Notes: generated from the letters alone by a model not told the origin. Positions 33,687-41,553 are shown, counted from the first letter of the stretch. The stretch is 64,000 nucleotides of DNA from CAYMMX01 sp964391675 (GCA_964391675.1 CAYMMX010000008.1:1-64000), one strand, 5' to 3'. Numbers and translations are program-made.

Positions 33687-34037
33687 ATGAGAGTTAAACG
33701 TGGTAATGTTAATGTCAAAAGACATAAAAAAATATTAAAACTTGCTAAAAGTTTTGTAGGTGCAAGAAGCAGAATTTTTAAAGTTGCTAATTGTGCTGTT
33801 ATGAAAGCACTTAAATATCAATACAGAGACAGACGTGTCAGAAAAAGAAACATGAGAAGGCTTTGGATTGTTAGAATTAATGCAGCAGTTAGAGCTCAGG
33901 GAATGAGCTATTCCAGATTTGTAAATGCTTGCAAAAAATCAAATATTATTGTTAACAGAAAAATGCTTGCGGATTTAGCGGTTAATGATAAAGAAGCTTT
34001 CGATGTTATAATTGAAACAGCCAAAGCTGCTGTTTAA
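33687..34037 (+). CDS. rplT: 50S ribosomal protein bL20
   Basis: 116 residues. MRVKRGNVNVKRHKKILK, then YQYRDRRVRKRNMRRLWI and NAAVRAQGMSY, as in all L20. It binds 23S rRNA early in assembly and, in many bacteria, represses its own operon through the leader RNA. GGAGAGGTG precedes the ATG. A strong terminator follows. Confidence 0.97.
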   Translation: MRVKRGNVNVKRHKKILKLAKSFVGARSRIFKVANCAVMKALKYQYRDRRVRKRNMRRLWIVRINAAVRAQGMSYSRFVNACKKSNIIVNRKMLADLAVNDKEAFDVIIETAKAAV

Positions 34038-34054
34038 TCTTTAATTATTAATAA

Positions 34055-34100
34055 AACAAAGCTCTAATTTATTTTAAATAAATTAGAGCTTTGTTATTAA
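34055..34100 (+). terminator. Terminator after rplT
   Basis: AACAAAGCTCTAATTTATTT (34055-34074) pairs exactly with 34076-34095; the real loop is probably four or five bases at the AT-rich tip. Confidence 0.8.
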
Positions 34101-34116
34101 TATTTGCAAGATAAGA

Positions 34117-34530
34117 TTAGTCTTTTATTTGAAAAACACATTTTGAACATCTTGCTTTGGGATGCAGCATTAGATTATCTTCTAAGTCATACATTTTTGC
34201 TATTCTTGTAATTAATGGTGAATTGCATTTAGGACAAAGTAAATTTTTCTCACCGGATAATATTTTGTTTTTAATATTATCTATTGAGTTTTTATCAGCA
34301 TAATTAATATCAAAATTTATTTCAAGTTCTTTTATTTCATTAATAGAGCATTTTAGCGCTTTTGCTAAATTTTGTCTAATTGTCGTAGGTAAGAACAATT
34401 CTTGTCCTGCTTCAATCTTTTCGATAACATCTATTTGTACATAAGACTTTTTAGCGAGTCCTATTGCAGACATACCTAATTGTTCTCTTTTTTCTTGTAT
34501 GAATTGTGCTAATGATTTTTCTTTTTGCAT
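34117..34530 (-). CDS. XRE-type regulator with C-terminal zinc ribbon
   Basis: 137 residues. The first ~60 form a helix-turn-helix of the Cro/CI class (AQFIQEKREQLGMSAIGLAKKS, VIEKIEAGQELFLP), and the last 40 carry CPKC and CSKC spaced 26 apart, a probable zinc ribbon. Presumably a DNA-binding regulator; its divergent neighbour encodes a secreted hydrolase, a natural candidate target. TACAAT (34537-34542) ends six bases before the ATG with no Shine-Dalgarno, so it too appears leaderless. Confidence 0.75.
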   Translation of the reverse strand: MQKEKSLAQFIQEKREQLGMSAIGLAKKSYVQIDVIEKIEAGQELFLPTTIRQNLAKALKCSINEIKELEINFDINYADKNSIDNIKNKILSGEKNLLCPKCNSPLITRIAKMYDLEDNLMLHPKARCSKCVFQIKD

Positions 34531-34536
34531 ATTTTT

Positions 34537-34542
34537 ATTGTA
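34537..34542 (-). promoter_or_regulatory. Leaderless-type -10 of the XRE regulator gene
   Basis: On the minus strand TACAAT (34537-34542), then AAAAAT and the ATG at 34530. The -35 is weak, near 34560-34565, directly beside the -35 of the divergent promoter. Confidence 0.5.
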
Positions 34543-34553
34543 CCTTAAAAAAA

Positions 34554-34582
34554 TTGATTATATCAGTATTTTTTGTTAAGAT
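34554..34582 (+). promoter_or_regulatory. Leaderless-type promoter of the secreted hydrolase gene
   Basis: TTGATT (34554-34559), 17-base spacer, TAAGAT (34577-34582), six bases, ATG 34589. An overlapping GATAAT at 34580-34585 would place the start inside the coding region. Confidence 0.6.
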
Positions 34583-34588
34583 AATAGT

Positions 34589-35773
34589 ATGAAAAGATTT
34601 TTTATAAGTATATTGCTTTTTTGTGCACTTCAACTTGGTTGTTTTGCTCAAACAGGAATTACCTTTATATATATAAATGGTTCGAATAATAATGATTTAA
34701 AAATGAAAAATTGGTATGAAAAAGGTGTAAAGAAGCTTCACCCATGTATAAAAACGCAATTTGAGAATAATGAATTAGCACGTGAATATTTTTTAAAAAA
34801 CGGAGATTATTATATTAATAGTGAACCTAGTATTTTCTTTTGGGGTGATAGGAGTCATAATGATTTAAGTTTTGTAGAAAAAAATCTTGCAATTTCAAAA
34901 GGTTTTAGTCCTTGGCTTGCTTATCAAATACGTTCAGCTCTGACTCATTATCTTCATGATGCTATTTGGGTACAAAAGTACCACAATATGAACCTTATTT
35001 TAAATGATCTTCAAAAAACAGTTTTATCAGAATCAGAAAAAGGAAATCAAGTTGTTTTGTATGGATATTCTGCTGGTTCTTTTGTAACATATCAATATTT
35101 GTTAACACATCTTCCTTATATTATTCCTTATGATTTTTTCAGCAATTTAAATATATCAGACGATGAAAAAAAATTTGTTAAAAATAATCCAATGAACAAT
35201 ACTTGTATGTCTGCTATAACGGATTCAAAATTGGCTGTATTATCTGCGGCAGGGCATATTACTCCAAATATCAACCCTGATTTATTTAAACAAAATTATT
35301 TAAAACTCAACGATTCTACAAAAAAAATGTGTACGCCTATAAAATCATTGAAGGGTATTGTTAATTTTGCAACACCAATAGTTTTATTTTACTCAGATCT
35401 TTCTGACCCTAAATTCGAACTCACTTATTATAATAGACTTTTATTCGAGTATATAATTGAAAATGATATGTTTTGGTTGACAGTGAACTATCGAGAAGAT
35501 CCTCTTGGTTTCCCGGGAGGTAGAAATTTATCAATAGAAGAGATTGAAAATATTGCGAATCTTGATATTGATCCACATGCAGGGTTTATGTATGACCATT
35601 CTGATACAAAAGGAAGACGACCTTTTTTCGTTGCTCATACTTCTTATTGGGCAACAAGGAATAATTTTTCAAAAGCTATTGTTAAAGCTTATGTAAAAGG
35701 ATATACCCACCAACTTGATGATGAATATAAAACAAAAAAAAATAAAATAAAAGCAATAAAAAAAATCAAATAG
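34589..35773 (+). CDS. Secreted alpha/beta-hydrolase-like protein
   Basis: 394 residues with an N-terminal signal peptide ending in LGCFA (signal peptidase I site after CFA, or a marginal lipobox). The nucleophile elbow is LYGYSAGSF near residue 160 (G-x-S-x-G), preceded by a long N-terminal segment with FFWGDRSHND. Candidate catalytic His lies in FVAHTSYW near residue 350, and a possible acid in DPHAGFMYDHSD. This suggests a lipase or esterase, but the family is not recognised. Strongly basic C-terminal tail (about ten Lys). Divergent from the XRE regulator gene. Confidence 0.6.
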   Translation: MKRFFISILLFCALQLGCFAQTGITFIYINGSNNNDLKMKNWYEKGVKKLHPCIKTQFENNELAREYFLKNGDYYINSEPSIFFWGDRSHNDLSFVEKNLAISKGFSPWLAYQIRSALTHYLHDAIWVQKYHNMNLILNDLQKTVLSESEKGNQVVLYGYSAGSFVTYQYLLTHLPYIIPYDFFSNLNISDDEKKFVKNNPMNNTCMSAITDSKLAVLSAAGHITPNINPDLFKQNYLKLNDSTKKMCTPIKSLKGIVNFATPIVLFYSDLSDPKFELTYYNRLLFEYIIENDMFWLTVNYREDPLGFPGGRNLSIEEIENIANLDIDPHAGFMYDHSDTKGRRPFFVAHTSYWATRNNFSKAIVKAYVKGYTHQLDDEYKTKKNKIKAIKKIK

Positions 35774-35905
35774 TCTGCAATAAGCTGTAAGTAATAATAC
35801 GGACTTTAAATATATCAGTAAAAAGTTTATAATTATTACATCAAACGTTTTTAATTAAATTTTGTTCCTTGAATTTATAGGTAAAACCTAGAAAGGAATA
35901 TTAAT

Positions 35906-36595
35906 ATGAGTAAAATTTCTTCTGCGGATTATCCGTCTTATAGTGGCAGTTCTATTTCACTTGGCGGTTCTACTGCACAAACCGGTGTTAATAATGGAGT
36001 TCTTTCATCCAGTTATGACATGTCAGATGCCGAATCAAGTATATATAATTATGCATTAAATACTCTGGCAAGTATTTTACCTGGAATTAATACTTTTGAT
36101 GTTGACACACAAAATTCTATACAGTCTCAAGTTAATGCTTACAAAGATTCAGGTATTTCAGATATTAATGAATTATATAATTCAACATTGTTAAATCTTG
36201 AAAACGATGCAGCATCTCGTTTCGGTAACTTAGACAATTCTATTTTTATTGATGAATTGAATAATTTAGAATCTGAAAGAGCTAATTCAGTAAGTTCATT
36301 TGCACAGGATATTCTGGCAAAGCAAAGTGAGTTAGAATCAAATGAATTAACCAAAAGATATGCTTTAGTTAATTTACTAAACGGATTAACTGATGATATT
36401 TATTCAAGAGCACTGAAGGCAATAAGTACAGCTTTAACAGGAAGTTCAACTTTAAATAATTATAATAACGATGTTTATGGAGCATTGTCTTCACTTCAGA
36501 ATTCAAGTTTGAATTCAGCTAATAATACAAGTTCGTTACTTTCAAGTTTATTAGGGAATACTTCATCAGGATTGTCTTCTTTGTTTACTTTGTAG
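35906..36595 (+). CDS. Ser/Asn-rich protein of unknown function
   Basis: 229 residues with no signal peptide. Low-complexity ends: the first 35 residues and the last 50 are rich in Ser, Gly and Asn (for example SALSSLQNSS and NNTSSLLSSLLGN), flanking a central helical region with heptad-like Leu/Ala (NNLESERANSVSSFAQDIL, LAKQSELESNELTK). It resembles filament or secreted-structure proteins in composition only. AGAAAGGAATA precedes the ATG; a strong terminator follows. Unknown function, perhaps surface or flagellar. Confidence 0.5.
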   Translation: MSKISSADYPSYSGSSISLGGSTAQTGVNNGVLSSSYDMSDAESSIYNYALNTLASILPGINTFDVDTQNSIQSQVNAYKDSGISDINELYNSTLLNLENDAASRFGNLDNSIFIDELNNLESERANSVSSFAQDILAKQSELESNELTKRYALVNLLNGLTDDIYSRALKAISTALTGSSTLNNYNNDVYGALSSLQNSSLNSANNTSSLLSSLLGNTSSGLSSLFTL

Positions 36596-36616
36596 TATTA
36601 AATTTTTAAATTGAAT

Positions 36617-36662
36617 AAAAAGAATGCGCAATTTTCTTTTTAGAAAATTGCGCATTCTTTTT
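36617..36662. terminator. Bidirectional terminator
   Basis: A 20-bp stem (36617-36636 with 36643-36662) around TTTTTA, with T-runs on both sides. It ends the Ser/Asn-rich gene and rplL from the other strand. Confidence 0.9.
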
Positions 36663-36678
36663 ATATTAATAAAATTAA

Positions 36679-37059
36679 TTACTTAATTTCTACAGTTGCG
36701 CCGGCAGCTTCAAGTTGTTTTTTGATAGCTTCAGCATCTTCCTTTTTAATATTTTCTTTAACTGGTTTTGGAGCAGCATCAACTAAGTCTTTAGCTTCTT
36801 TTAAACCAAGACCGGTGATAGCTCTAACTTCTTTTAATACAGCTATTTTATTAGCACCTGCAGATGCTAATACTACTGAAACTTCAGAAGCTTCTTCACT
36901 TGCTGCTGCATCACCTGCCGCAGGTGCTGCTACTGCAGCTACTGCTACTGGAGCAGCTGCTGATACTCCAAATTTTTCTTCCATAGCTTTTACTAATTCT
37001 GAAGCTTCAAGAAGTGTTAATTTCTCAATTGATTCTAAAATTGTTGTTACGTTACTCAT
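36679..37059 (-). CDS. rplL: 50S ribosomal protein bL7/L12
   Basis: 126 residues: N-terminal dimerisation helix, Ala/Glu-rich hinge, and C-terminal GANKIAVLKEVRAITGLGLKEAKDLVDAAP block that recruits GTPase factors. AAGGAGA precedes the ATG. It follows rplJ by 42 bases. Confidence 0.97.
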   Translation of the reverse strand: MSNVTTILESIEKLTLLEASELVKAMEEKFGVSAAAPVAVAAVAAPAAGDAAASEEASEVSVVLASAGANKIAVLKEVRAITGLGLKEAKDLVDAAPKPVKENIKKEDAEAIKKQLEAAGATVEIK

Positions 37060-37101
37060 TTTTTTCTCCTTTATTATTTTATTATACTTGTTTTAATCAT
37101 A

Positions 37102-37623
37102 TTACGCTGGTAATTTGTCTTTTAGTGCATCTATTGTTCTAACTAATTTAGTAAGTACACCATTTACAGAATTTGCTATACCTGTAGTTGGTGAATTTAT
37201 GCAGCCAAGCATTTTTGCATAAATTTCTTCTTTTGAAGGAAGACTTGCTAATGCTTTTGTTTCTTCTGCTGATAAAAGCTTTCCATCTAGTGCTGCTGCT
37301 ATTATTTCGCCTTTTTTGGTTTCTTTGATGAAATTAAGTAAAGCTTTTGCCGGGCTCACTTGATCTTTGAAACCAAATGCTAATGCGATGGGACCTTTAA
37401 AGCAATCTGCAAGAATTTCGAAATCGGTACCTTTTACTGCTATTTTAGCCAAAGTATTTTTTGTAACAGTATAATCCCCATCTTCTTTTTGAATTTTACG
37501 TCTTAAATTTGTTATTTCATCAACGCTAAGACCTTTGTACTCTGTTACGATTGCTACTTGTGCTTTTGAAAGGTTTTCTTTTATGCTTTCAATTTTGTCT
37601 TTTTTAAAGGCTTTTGTTGCCAT
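37102..37623 (-). CDS. rplJ: 50S ribosomal protein uL10
   Basis: 173 residues forming the stalk base that binds L7/L12 dimers. N-terminal VAIVTEYKGLSVDEIT and TVTKNTLAKIA blocks and GPIALAFG are diagnostic. AAGGAG at the right distance. An L10-type autoregulatory leader lies upstream. rplK and rplA, common upstream neighbours, are absent. Confidence 0.97.
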   Translation of the reverse strand: MATKAFKKDKIESIKENLSKAQVAIVTEYKGLSVDEITNLRRKIQKEDGDYTVTKNTLAKIAVKGTDFEILADCFKGPIALAFGFKDQVSPAKALLNFIKETKKGEIIAAALDGKLLSAEETKALASLPSKEEIYAKMLGCINSPTTGIANSVNGVLTKLVRTIDALKDKLPA

Positions 37624-37660
37624 AATTATTCTCCTTTTAAATTTATCGACCTATGTATAC

Positions 37661-37806
37661 AAAAAAACTTTGCGTTTTTTTGTTATTGCCGCAAAGCTTA
37701 CAACTAATTATAATCAAAAGCACATTATAATGCTCTAATTGCTAGTGTAACCTCGGTTAGCTGACGTTTGTCATTTAATTAAAAACTAACTGTCTGCGGC
37801 TCTTAT
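37661..37806 (-). ncRNA. L10 leader (rplJL autoregulatory RNA) with attenuator
   Basis: The minus-strand RNA starts near 37806 with AGAGCCGCAGACAGTTAG, a loop, then CAGCTAACCGAGGTTA, which is the conserved L10-binding structure of the L10-leader family. About 45 bases later CTTTGCG (37690-37696) can pair with CGCAAAG (37668-37674), followed by seven T on this strand: an intrinsic terminator acting as attenuator. Excess L10-L12 complex should bind the leader and favour termination. Confidence 0.85.
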
Positions 37807-37809
37807 TTT

Positions 37810-37838
37810 AAAATATCAAAAAAAAAATTTAATGTCAA
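37810..37838 (-). promoter_or_regulatory. Promoter of rplJ-rplL
   Basis: Minus strand TTGACA (37833-37838), a 17-base spacer with ten T in a row, TATTTT (37810-37815). Consensus -35; start near 37803, at the head of the L10 leader. Confidence 0.75.
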
Positions 37839-37858
37839 CTTAGTGTTAATATTATGTA

Positions 37859-38452
37859 TTATTCGTTTAGCTTAGCTAATAAATTTTTTGCTGGATAATA
37901 TTGAGGTAATATATTAAGGCAGTTAGTTAAAGATATTTTTGCAGATTCAGTATCATTATTCTTGACATAACAGATTGCCAGCATTAAGTGCATTTCTGGG
38001 TCATAGTAAAATTTGTCTTTTGCTTTATTAAGGTAATATAGTGACAACTCTGTAAAATCATTATTTAGCATAACTCTTGCAATAAATTTGTAACTTTCAG
38101 GGTTTACAGAATAAAGTATATCTGAACCATTTATTATATTTTCTACAAATTGTGCTTGTCTCGCCATAATAAGTAAGTTTAAATCAATTTCAAGAAAGTT
38201 CCGTATTTGAAAATATGTTGGCAGCAAGGTAATATTATTGTTAATAAACTGAATAATTTTAGTTGCCCAATTAGCTCTTAAATCTTGATTTTCAATTTTT
38301 TTAAATTCGAGTTCAGCCTTTTGTAAATCTCCTTTAAGTAATTTACAATAAGCATATTCTAAATTATAATTATTCTGTTTAAAAAAAGTTTCTACAGAAT
38401 AATCCCCTGATAAAAAAAAACTTTTTGCTTTATTGTATGAGTCTATAGTCAT
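37859..38452 (-). CDS. TPR-like protein of the csrA operon
   Basis: 197 residues of mostly helical repeats. The C-terminal 70 residues show two recognisable TPR units (ALSLYYLNKAKDKFYY-like, MLAICYVKNNDTESAKISL). No signal peptide, so it acts in the cytoplasm. It overlaps csrA by 4 bases and is last in the fliW-csrA unit, so a role in motility control or CsrA handling is plausible. Sequence family not recognised. Confidence 0.6.
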   Translation of the reverse strand: MTIDSYNKAKSFFLSGDYSVETFFKQNNYNLEYAYCKLLKGDLQKAELEFKKIENQDLRANWATKIIQFINNNITLLPTYFQIRNFLEIDLNLLIMARQAQFVENIINGSDILYSVNPESYKFIARVMLNNDFTELSLYYLNKAKDKFYYDPEMHLMLAICYVKNNDTESAKISLTNCLNILPQYYPAKNLLAKLNE

Positions 38453-38724
38453 TCCGTTTTCTTTTTAATAATTATTTTATTCGCCTTTTTGTTTGATTCA
38501 TCAGTTACTAGTGATGAAAGAGTATCTATAGAGTCAACAGATGTTTTATTACTCATTTTGTTTGAGAATTGAATTTGTTTATAAACTTCTTCTCTATATA
38601 TTTTTACATCTTTAGGAGCATTAATGGCAATTTTACAATTATCGAACTTCGATTCTAATATTGTTATTTCAATATCATCATTAATAATTATTTTTTGCCC
38701 GTTTTTCCTAGATAAAACTAACAT
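38449..38724 (-). CDS. csrA: Carbon storage regulator CsrA with C-terminal extension
   Basis: RNA-binding translational regulator. MLVLSRKNGQKIIIND at the start and APKDVKIYREEVY match the family. Usual length is 60-75; here 91, with an extra Ser/Thr/Lys-rich tail ending IIIKKKTE. FliW is encoded directly upstream with a 7-base overlap, so the FliW-CsrA-flagellin switch, as in Bacillus, is likely. Confidence 0.93.
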   Translation of the reverse strand: MLVLSRKNGQKIIINDDIEITILESKFDNCKIAINAPKDVKIYREEVYKQIQFSNKMSNKTSVDSIDTLSSLVTDESNKKANKIIIKKKTE

Positions 38725-39167
38725 ACTGCCTCTTTTTCATTTTCCTCAATTAACGGGTGATTTACTGAAAAATTAGAACCCGTTAATATTACTTGTGCAC
38801 CTTTTCTTGTTTTAACGTTGAAGATAAGAGGTGCAAGTAAATTTATTGTTGCATTTCTTGGATTTTCATGTGGAATTAAAACTATATTTAAAGCTAAAAT
38901 ATCTTCATTTGCTTCTATTTCTAATTCTTCTTGGATGTTTTCGGGTAGTTCGAATGAATATTCGATACCAAAAAAGCCCGGGATTGTTACTGCAAAAGCA
39001 AGAGATGGCGTTTGTATTGACTGTAGCCATTTAAAATTAGATTTTGCTTTATGCTCTATAAGCACAAATTGACTTTCGCTTTCATATCCTAAAATAGGAT
39101 CAGTCAAGTGAAATAGTAAATCTTCACTGACTTCAATCTCTCCAAATCTACTTGTTTGTACGTTCAT
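38718..39167 (-). CDS. fliW: Flagellar assembly factor FliW
   Basis: Binds CsrA and relieves its repression of flagellin translation; flagellin competes for FliW. 149 residues. Family blocks present: TSRFGEIEVSEDLLFHL, PILGYE, FVLIEH and IVLIPHENPRNATINLLAP. Between a TPR gene (10 bases upstream) and csrA. Confidence 0.93.
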   Translation of the reverse strand: MNVQTSRFGEIEVSEDLLFHLTDPILGYESESQFVLIEHKAKSNFKWLQSIQTPSLAFAVTIPGFFGIEYSFELPENIQEELEIEANEDILALNIVLIPHENPRNATINLLAPLIFNVKTRKGAQVILTGSNFSVNHPLIEENEKEAVC

Positions 39168-39177
39168 AATTTTCCCT

Positions 39178-40062
39178 TTATTTGTTATCAGTTTCTATAT
39201 TATAGTTAAAATTACTCATCATTGAGTTCATTATAATTGACTGCATTAATTGTGGTGAATAGTTACTATTCCCATTTTTATTTTGTGTTAACATATATGG
39301 TATCATATTTAACATTGAATTGCTATTAGATTGAGAATTATTTCCCATTAATGCATTTAGTTCGATTAGCTCAGGATTTTGATAGTTCATTACTTGTTGG
39401 ATATTATCTTTATTTTGAGCATTTACTGTATTATTGATACTACTTGTGTCAAATCCTGCATTTTGCAAAACCTTTAGAGCTGAATTTATTTCTTCTGTTG
39501 TCGGATTCTGTGCGATTTTAATTAAACCTGAATCATTTAAACGTTGTAAATGATAAGTATCTATATCGTTATCATTGTTTATTTTATTACGTATTGCATC
39601 CAGATGTTTTTGATGGAAATCTTTTTTTACATCATTAGATAAATTTGATGGAGATAGTATAAATTTGTCTATGTCAGAAAGCTCTTCTTTCGGAGCTTCA
39701 GGTGGAGGAGGCAGTACACATTTTTCAGGCGTTTCAATACACCTTTTACCTGTTGTTGCATATTCCTTTAGCTTAGGATTTGTTTTCATGCTAAGGACTA
39801 TTGCATAATTTTTGATAGCTTCTTCCGGATTTCCCGCCTGAACGTATGACATTGCTAAATAATAATAAGCCAGAGCATTTGAAGGTGATTTTTTAACAAT
39901 ATTTCTACAATCCTGAATACATCCGGTATAATTTCCACTTTTATATTTTTTTATAGCCAATTTTACCATTGGGTCAGCATAATCGTTCTTTGCTAATACA
40001 AATGCATTTGATTGAATCGTTAAAATTAATACGATAACACTAAGTAGTAATCTTTTTCTCAT
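39178..40062 (-). CDS. Exported TPR protein
   Basis: 294 residues with an N-terminal signal peptide (MRKRLLLSVIVLILTI, cleavage near VLA). Two TPR units follow at residues 30-100 (KLAIKKYKSGNYTGCIQD, AYYYLAMSYVQAGNPEEAIK), then a Pro-rich linker (PPPPEAP) and a long polar, Asn/Met/Gln-rich C-terminal part (for example MLNMIPYMLTQNKN). Probably periplasmic or surface. First gene of the operon with fliW and csrA, which may tie it to motility. Confidence 0.6.
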   Translation of the reverse strand: MRKRLLLSVIVLILTIQSNAFVLAKNDYADPMVKLAIKKYKSGNYTGCIQDCRNIVKKSPSNALAYYYLAMSYVQAGNPEEAIKNYAIVLSMKTNPKLKEYATTGKRCIETPEKCVLPPPPEAPKEELSDIDKFILSPSNLSNDVKKDFHQKHLDAIRNKINNDNDIDTYHLQRLNDSGLIKIAQNPTTEEINSALKVLQNAGFDTSSINNTVNAQNKDNIQQVMNYQNPELIELNALMGNNSQSNSNSMLNMIPYMLTQNKNGNSNYSPQLMQSIIMNSMMSNFNYNIETDNK

Positions 40063-40181
40063 TTTTTCAAATTCCTTTTTTCAATATTTTAATAATTTTA
40101 CTGAAAAAATCCACTTACTATTTAATTATAATCGATAAAATACATATTAGTCTGCACTATATAGATGATTTTTGATGTTCT

Positions 40182-41141
40182 TTATAGAACCATTGCTAAT
40201 ATCATTAATAGAAATGCTCCTATTTGCATTGCTGTTGCAGCATGTTGAGAAAATTTATTATTATCATATTTTCTAGATGTTTTTTTTGCCTCATAAGCAC
40301 TTGCTATTCGATCATAGCGTGTTTGCTCGTCATCATCTGTGAAGGTTGAATTAAAAGTCTTAACTTCCATTCTTAAGAGCCTGTTTGACATAGTATCATT
40401 CGGATAAGTTTTTCTAAGAATCTTTTTTTCCAGTGATGTTATTGATATATCTAAATCAGCAGTATCGTTATATTCATCTAATACACTATTGTTTTTATTA
40501 TAGCTGGGGATATTAGCCCCAAATCCACTTGGGATTCCTGGATTATTTGTGTCGTCATTGTTTTTTGAAAGATATTTGTTAAGATTATCTGAAGGATACA
40601 ATTCATTATAATTATCATATTCTGAATTGCTTTGAGTAGGATATTTGGGTTTTAATGCTGTTTTTAATCTTTCAACACGAGAATTTAAATCATCATTATA
40701 ATTTTTTTTTAATACATTTTTTTCTAAGTTGGCTAATCTTTGTTGGATTTCTGTGTTTTTATAAGTGTTATTGAAAACCATTTGTTCCAGATTATCAATA
40801 ATAGGATAGTTGACACTACTGTCAGCTTTTGGATTTTTTTCTATTTCTTCATTTTCTTCAAAAGTATCGGTTTTAGGTTTTATTTCTTTTCCTATAGTGT
40901 CGGCAGATAAATCTTTAGAAAGTTTATTAAATCGTTGTTGTATCGAATTGTTTGATGCAAGACCATAAACAGCTTCTTCAAGCCTTTTTATTCTTTGTTC
41001 GTCGTTTTGTGAGCTATAATCAACCCCTAAAATAGATTTCTCCATTCGTGTTAAAGTATCGGAAAATTGGCTTTGTGCGTTACATTTTATTCCCCAAAAC
41101 ATTAATGTCATTATAATAATTAATATCCCAAATCGATTCAT
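40182..41141 (-). CDS. Exported repeat protein with C-terminal membrane anchor
   Basis: 319 residues, signal-like N-terminus (FGILIIIMTLMFWG), and a hydrophobic C-terminus (IGAFLLMILAMVL). Between them are three copies of a ~35-residue unit of the type LE-x2-ILxxxY... R-x2-RLE-x2-V: near residues 30-62 (MEKSILGVDYSS), 115-165 (LEQMVFNNTYKN, LEKNVLKKNYND) and 235-275 (LEKKILRKTYPND). Each starts with a short helix and a Tyr, then a second Leu/Arg helix. I recognise similar repeats in other non-photosynthetic cyanobacterial relatives but no function. Ordered coiled-coil spacer is one possibility. Confidence 0.55.
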   Translation of the reverse strand: MNRFGILIIIMTLMFWGIKCNAQSQFSDTLTRMEKSILGVDYSSQNDEQRIKRLEEAVYGLASNNSIQQRFNKLSKDLSADTIGKEIKPKTDTFEENEEIEKNPKADSSVNYPIIDNLEQMVFNNTYKNTEIQQRLANLEKNVLKKNYNDDLNSRVERLKTALKPKYPTQSNSEYDNYNELYPSDNLNKYLSKNNDDTNNPGIPSGFGANIPSYNKNNSVLDEYNDTADLDISITSLEKKILRKTYPNDTMSNRLLRMEVKTFNSTFTDDDEQTRYDRIASAYEAKKTSRKYDNNKFSQHAATAMQIGAFLLMILAMVL

Positions 41142-41456
41142 TTTAACCTCAATGTCAGAATATTAATTATTAGTAAAAATATCTATTGTACACTATCTTT
41201 ATTGTTAAATTATAGTAGTAAGAGAAAGTAAGTAAATAGAAAGTATAATAGTTAAAATTTTAGGCTAAGTCATGTTTATAGTTATAAAAAAGTGCTTGAT
41301 TTTAAATTTTGTAGATGGTAATCTTAAAAAGGTTAGTTGTTGAATATTTTTAATTCTAAAATAACTAACAATTGGACTAAGTTTTATGAAACTATACTTA
41401 GGCGAAAGTAACTAAATATTTCTTTTGATAAGAAATAGGATTTAAATAAAAAATCT
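41142..41456. other. Intergenic region upstream of tRNA-CAU
   Basis: 315 bases without a convincing gene. It contains GTTAGTT...AACTAAC (41332-41372), a hairpin with a large loop, and TTGGAC with TATACT 15 bases apart just before position 41401, a weak promoter for the tRNA. A 23-codon frame at 41274 has no good ribosome site. Confidence 0.4.
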
Positions 41457-41528
41457 GGGCTTGTGGCGCAGCGGTAGCGCAGAGGACTCATAATCCTTTG
41501 GTCGTAGGTTCGAATCCTACCGGGCCCA
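41457..41528 (+). tRNA. tRNA with anticodon CAU (elongator Met or Ile2)
   Basis: 72 bases, CCA not encoded. Acceptor GGGCTTG pairs with CGGGCCC (two G-T pairs), D stem GCGC/GCGC, anticodon stem AGGA/TCCT with loop CTCATAA, T arm GTAGG/CCTAC with TTCGAAT. G1-C72 excludes the initiator. Loop CTCATAA occurs in both elongator Met and Ile2; the T-arm resembles chloroplast tRNA-Ile(CAU). If Ile2, it is the substrate of the TilS encoded at 17.4 kb. Confidence 0.9.
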
Positions 41529-41553
41529 TTATAATTATAATAATTTTTATTTA

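Noticed and set aside
34589..35773. Lipoprotein assignment for the hydrolase
   Set aside because: QLGC is a poor lipobox (Gln at -3); signal peptidase I cleavage after CFA is equally good, so it was called secreted only.
41274..41345. 23-codon frame before the tRNA
   Set aside because: No good ribosome binding site and no codon pattern; likely chance.
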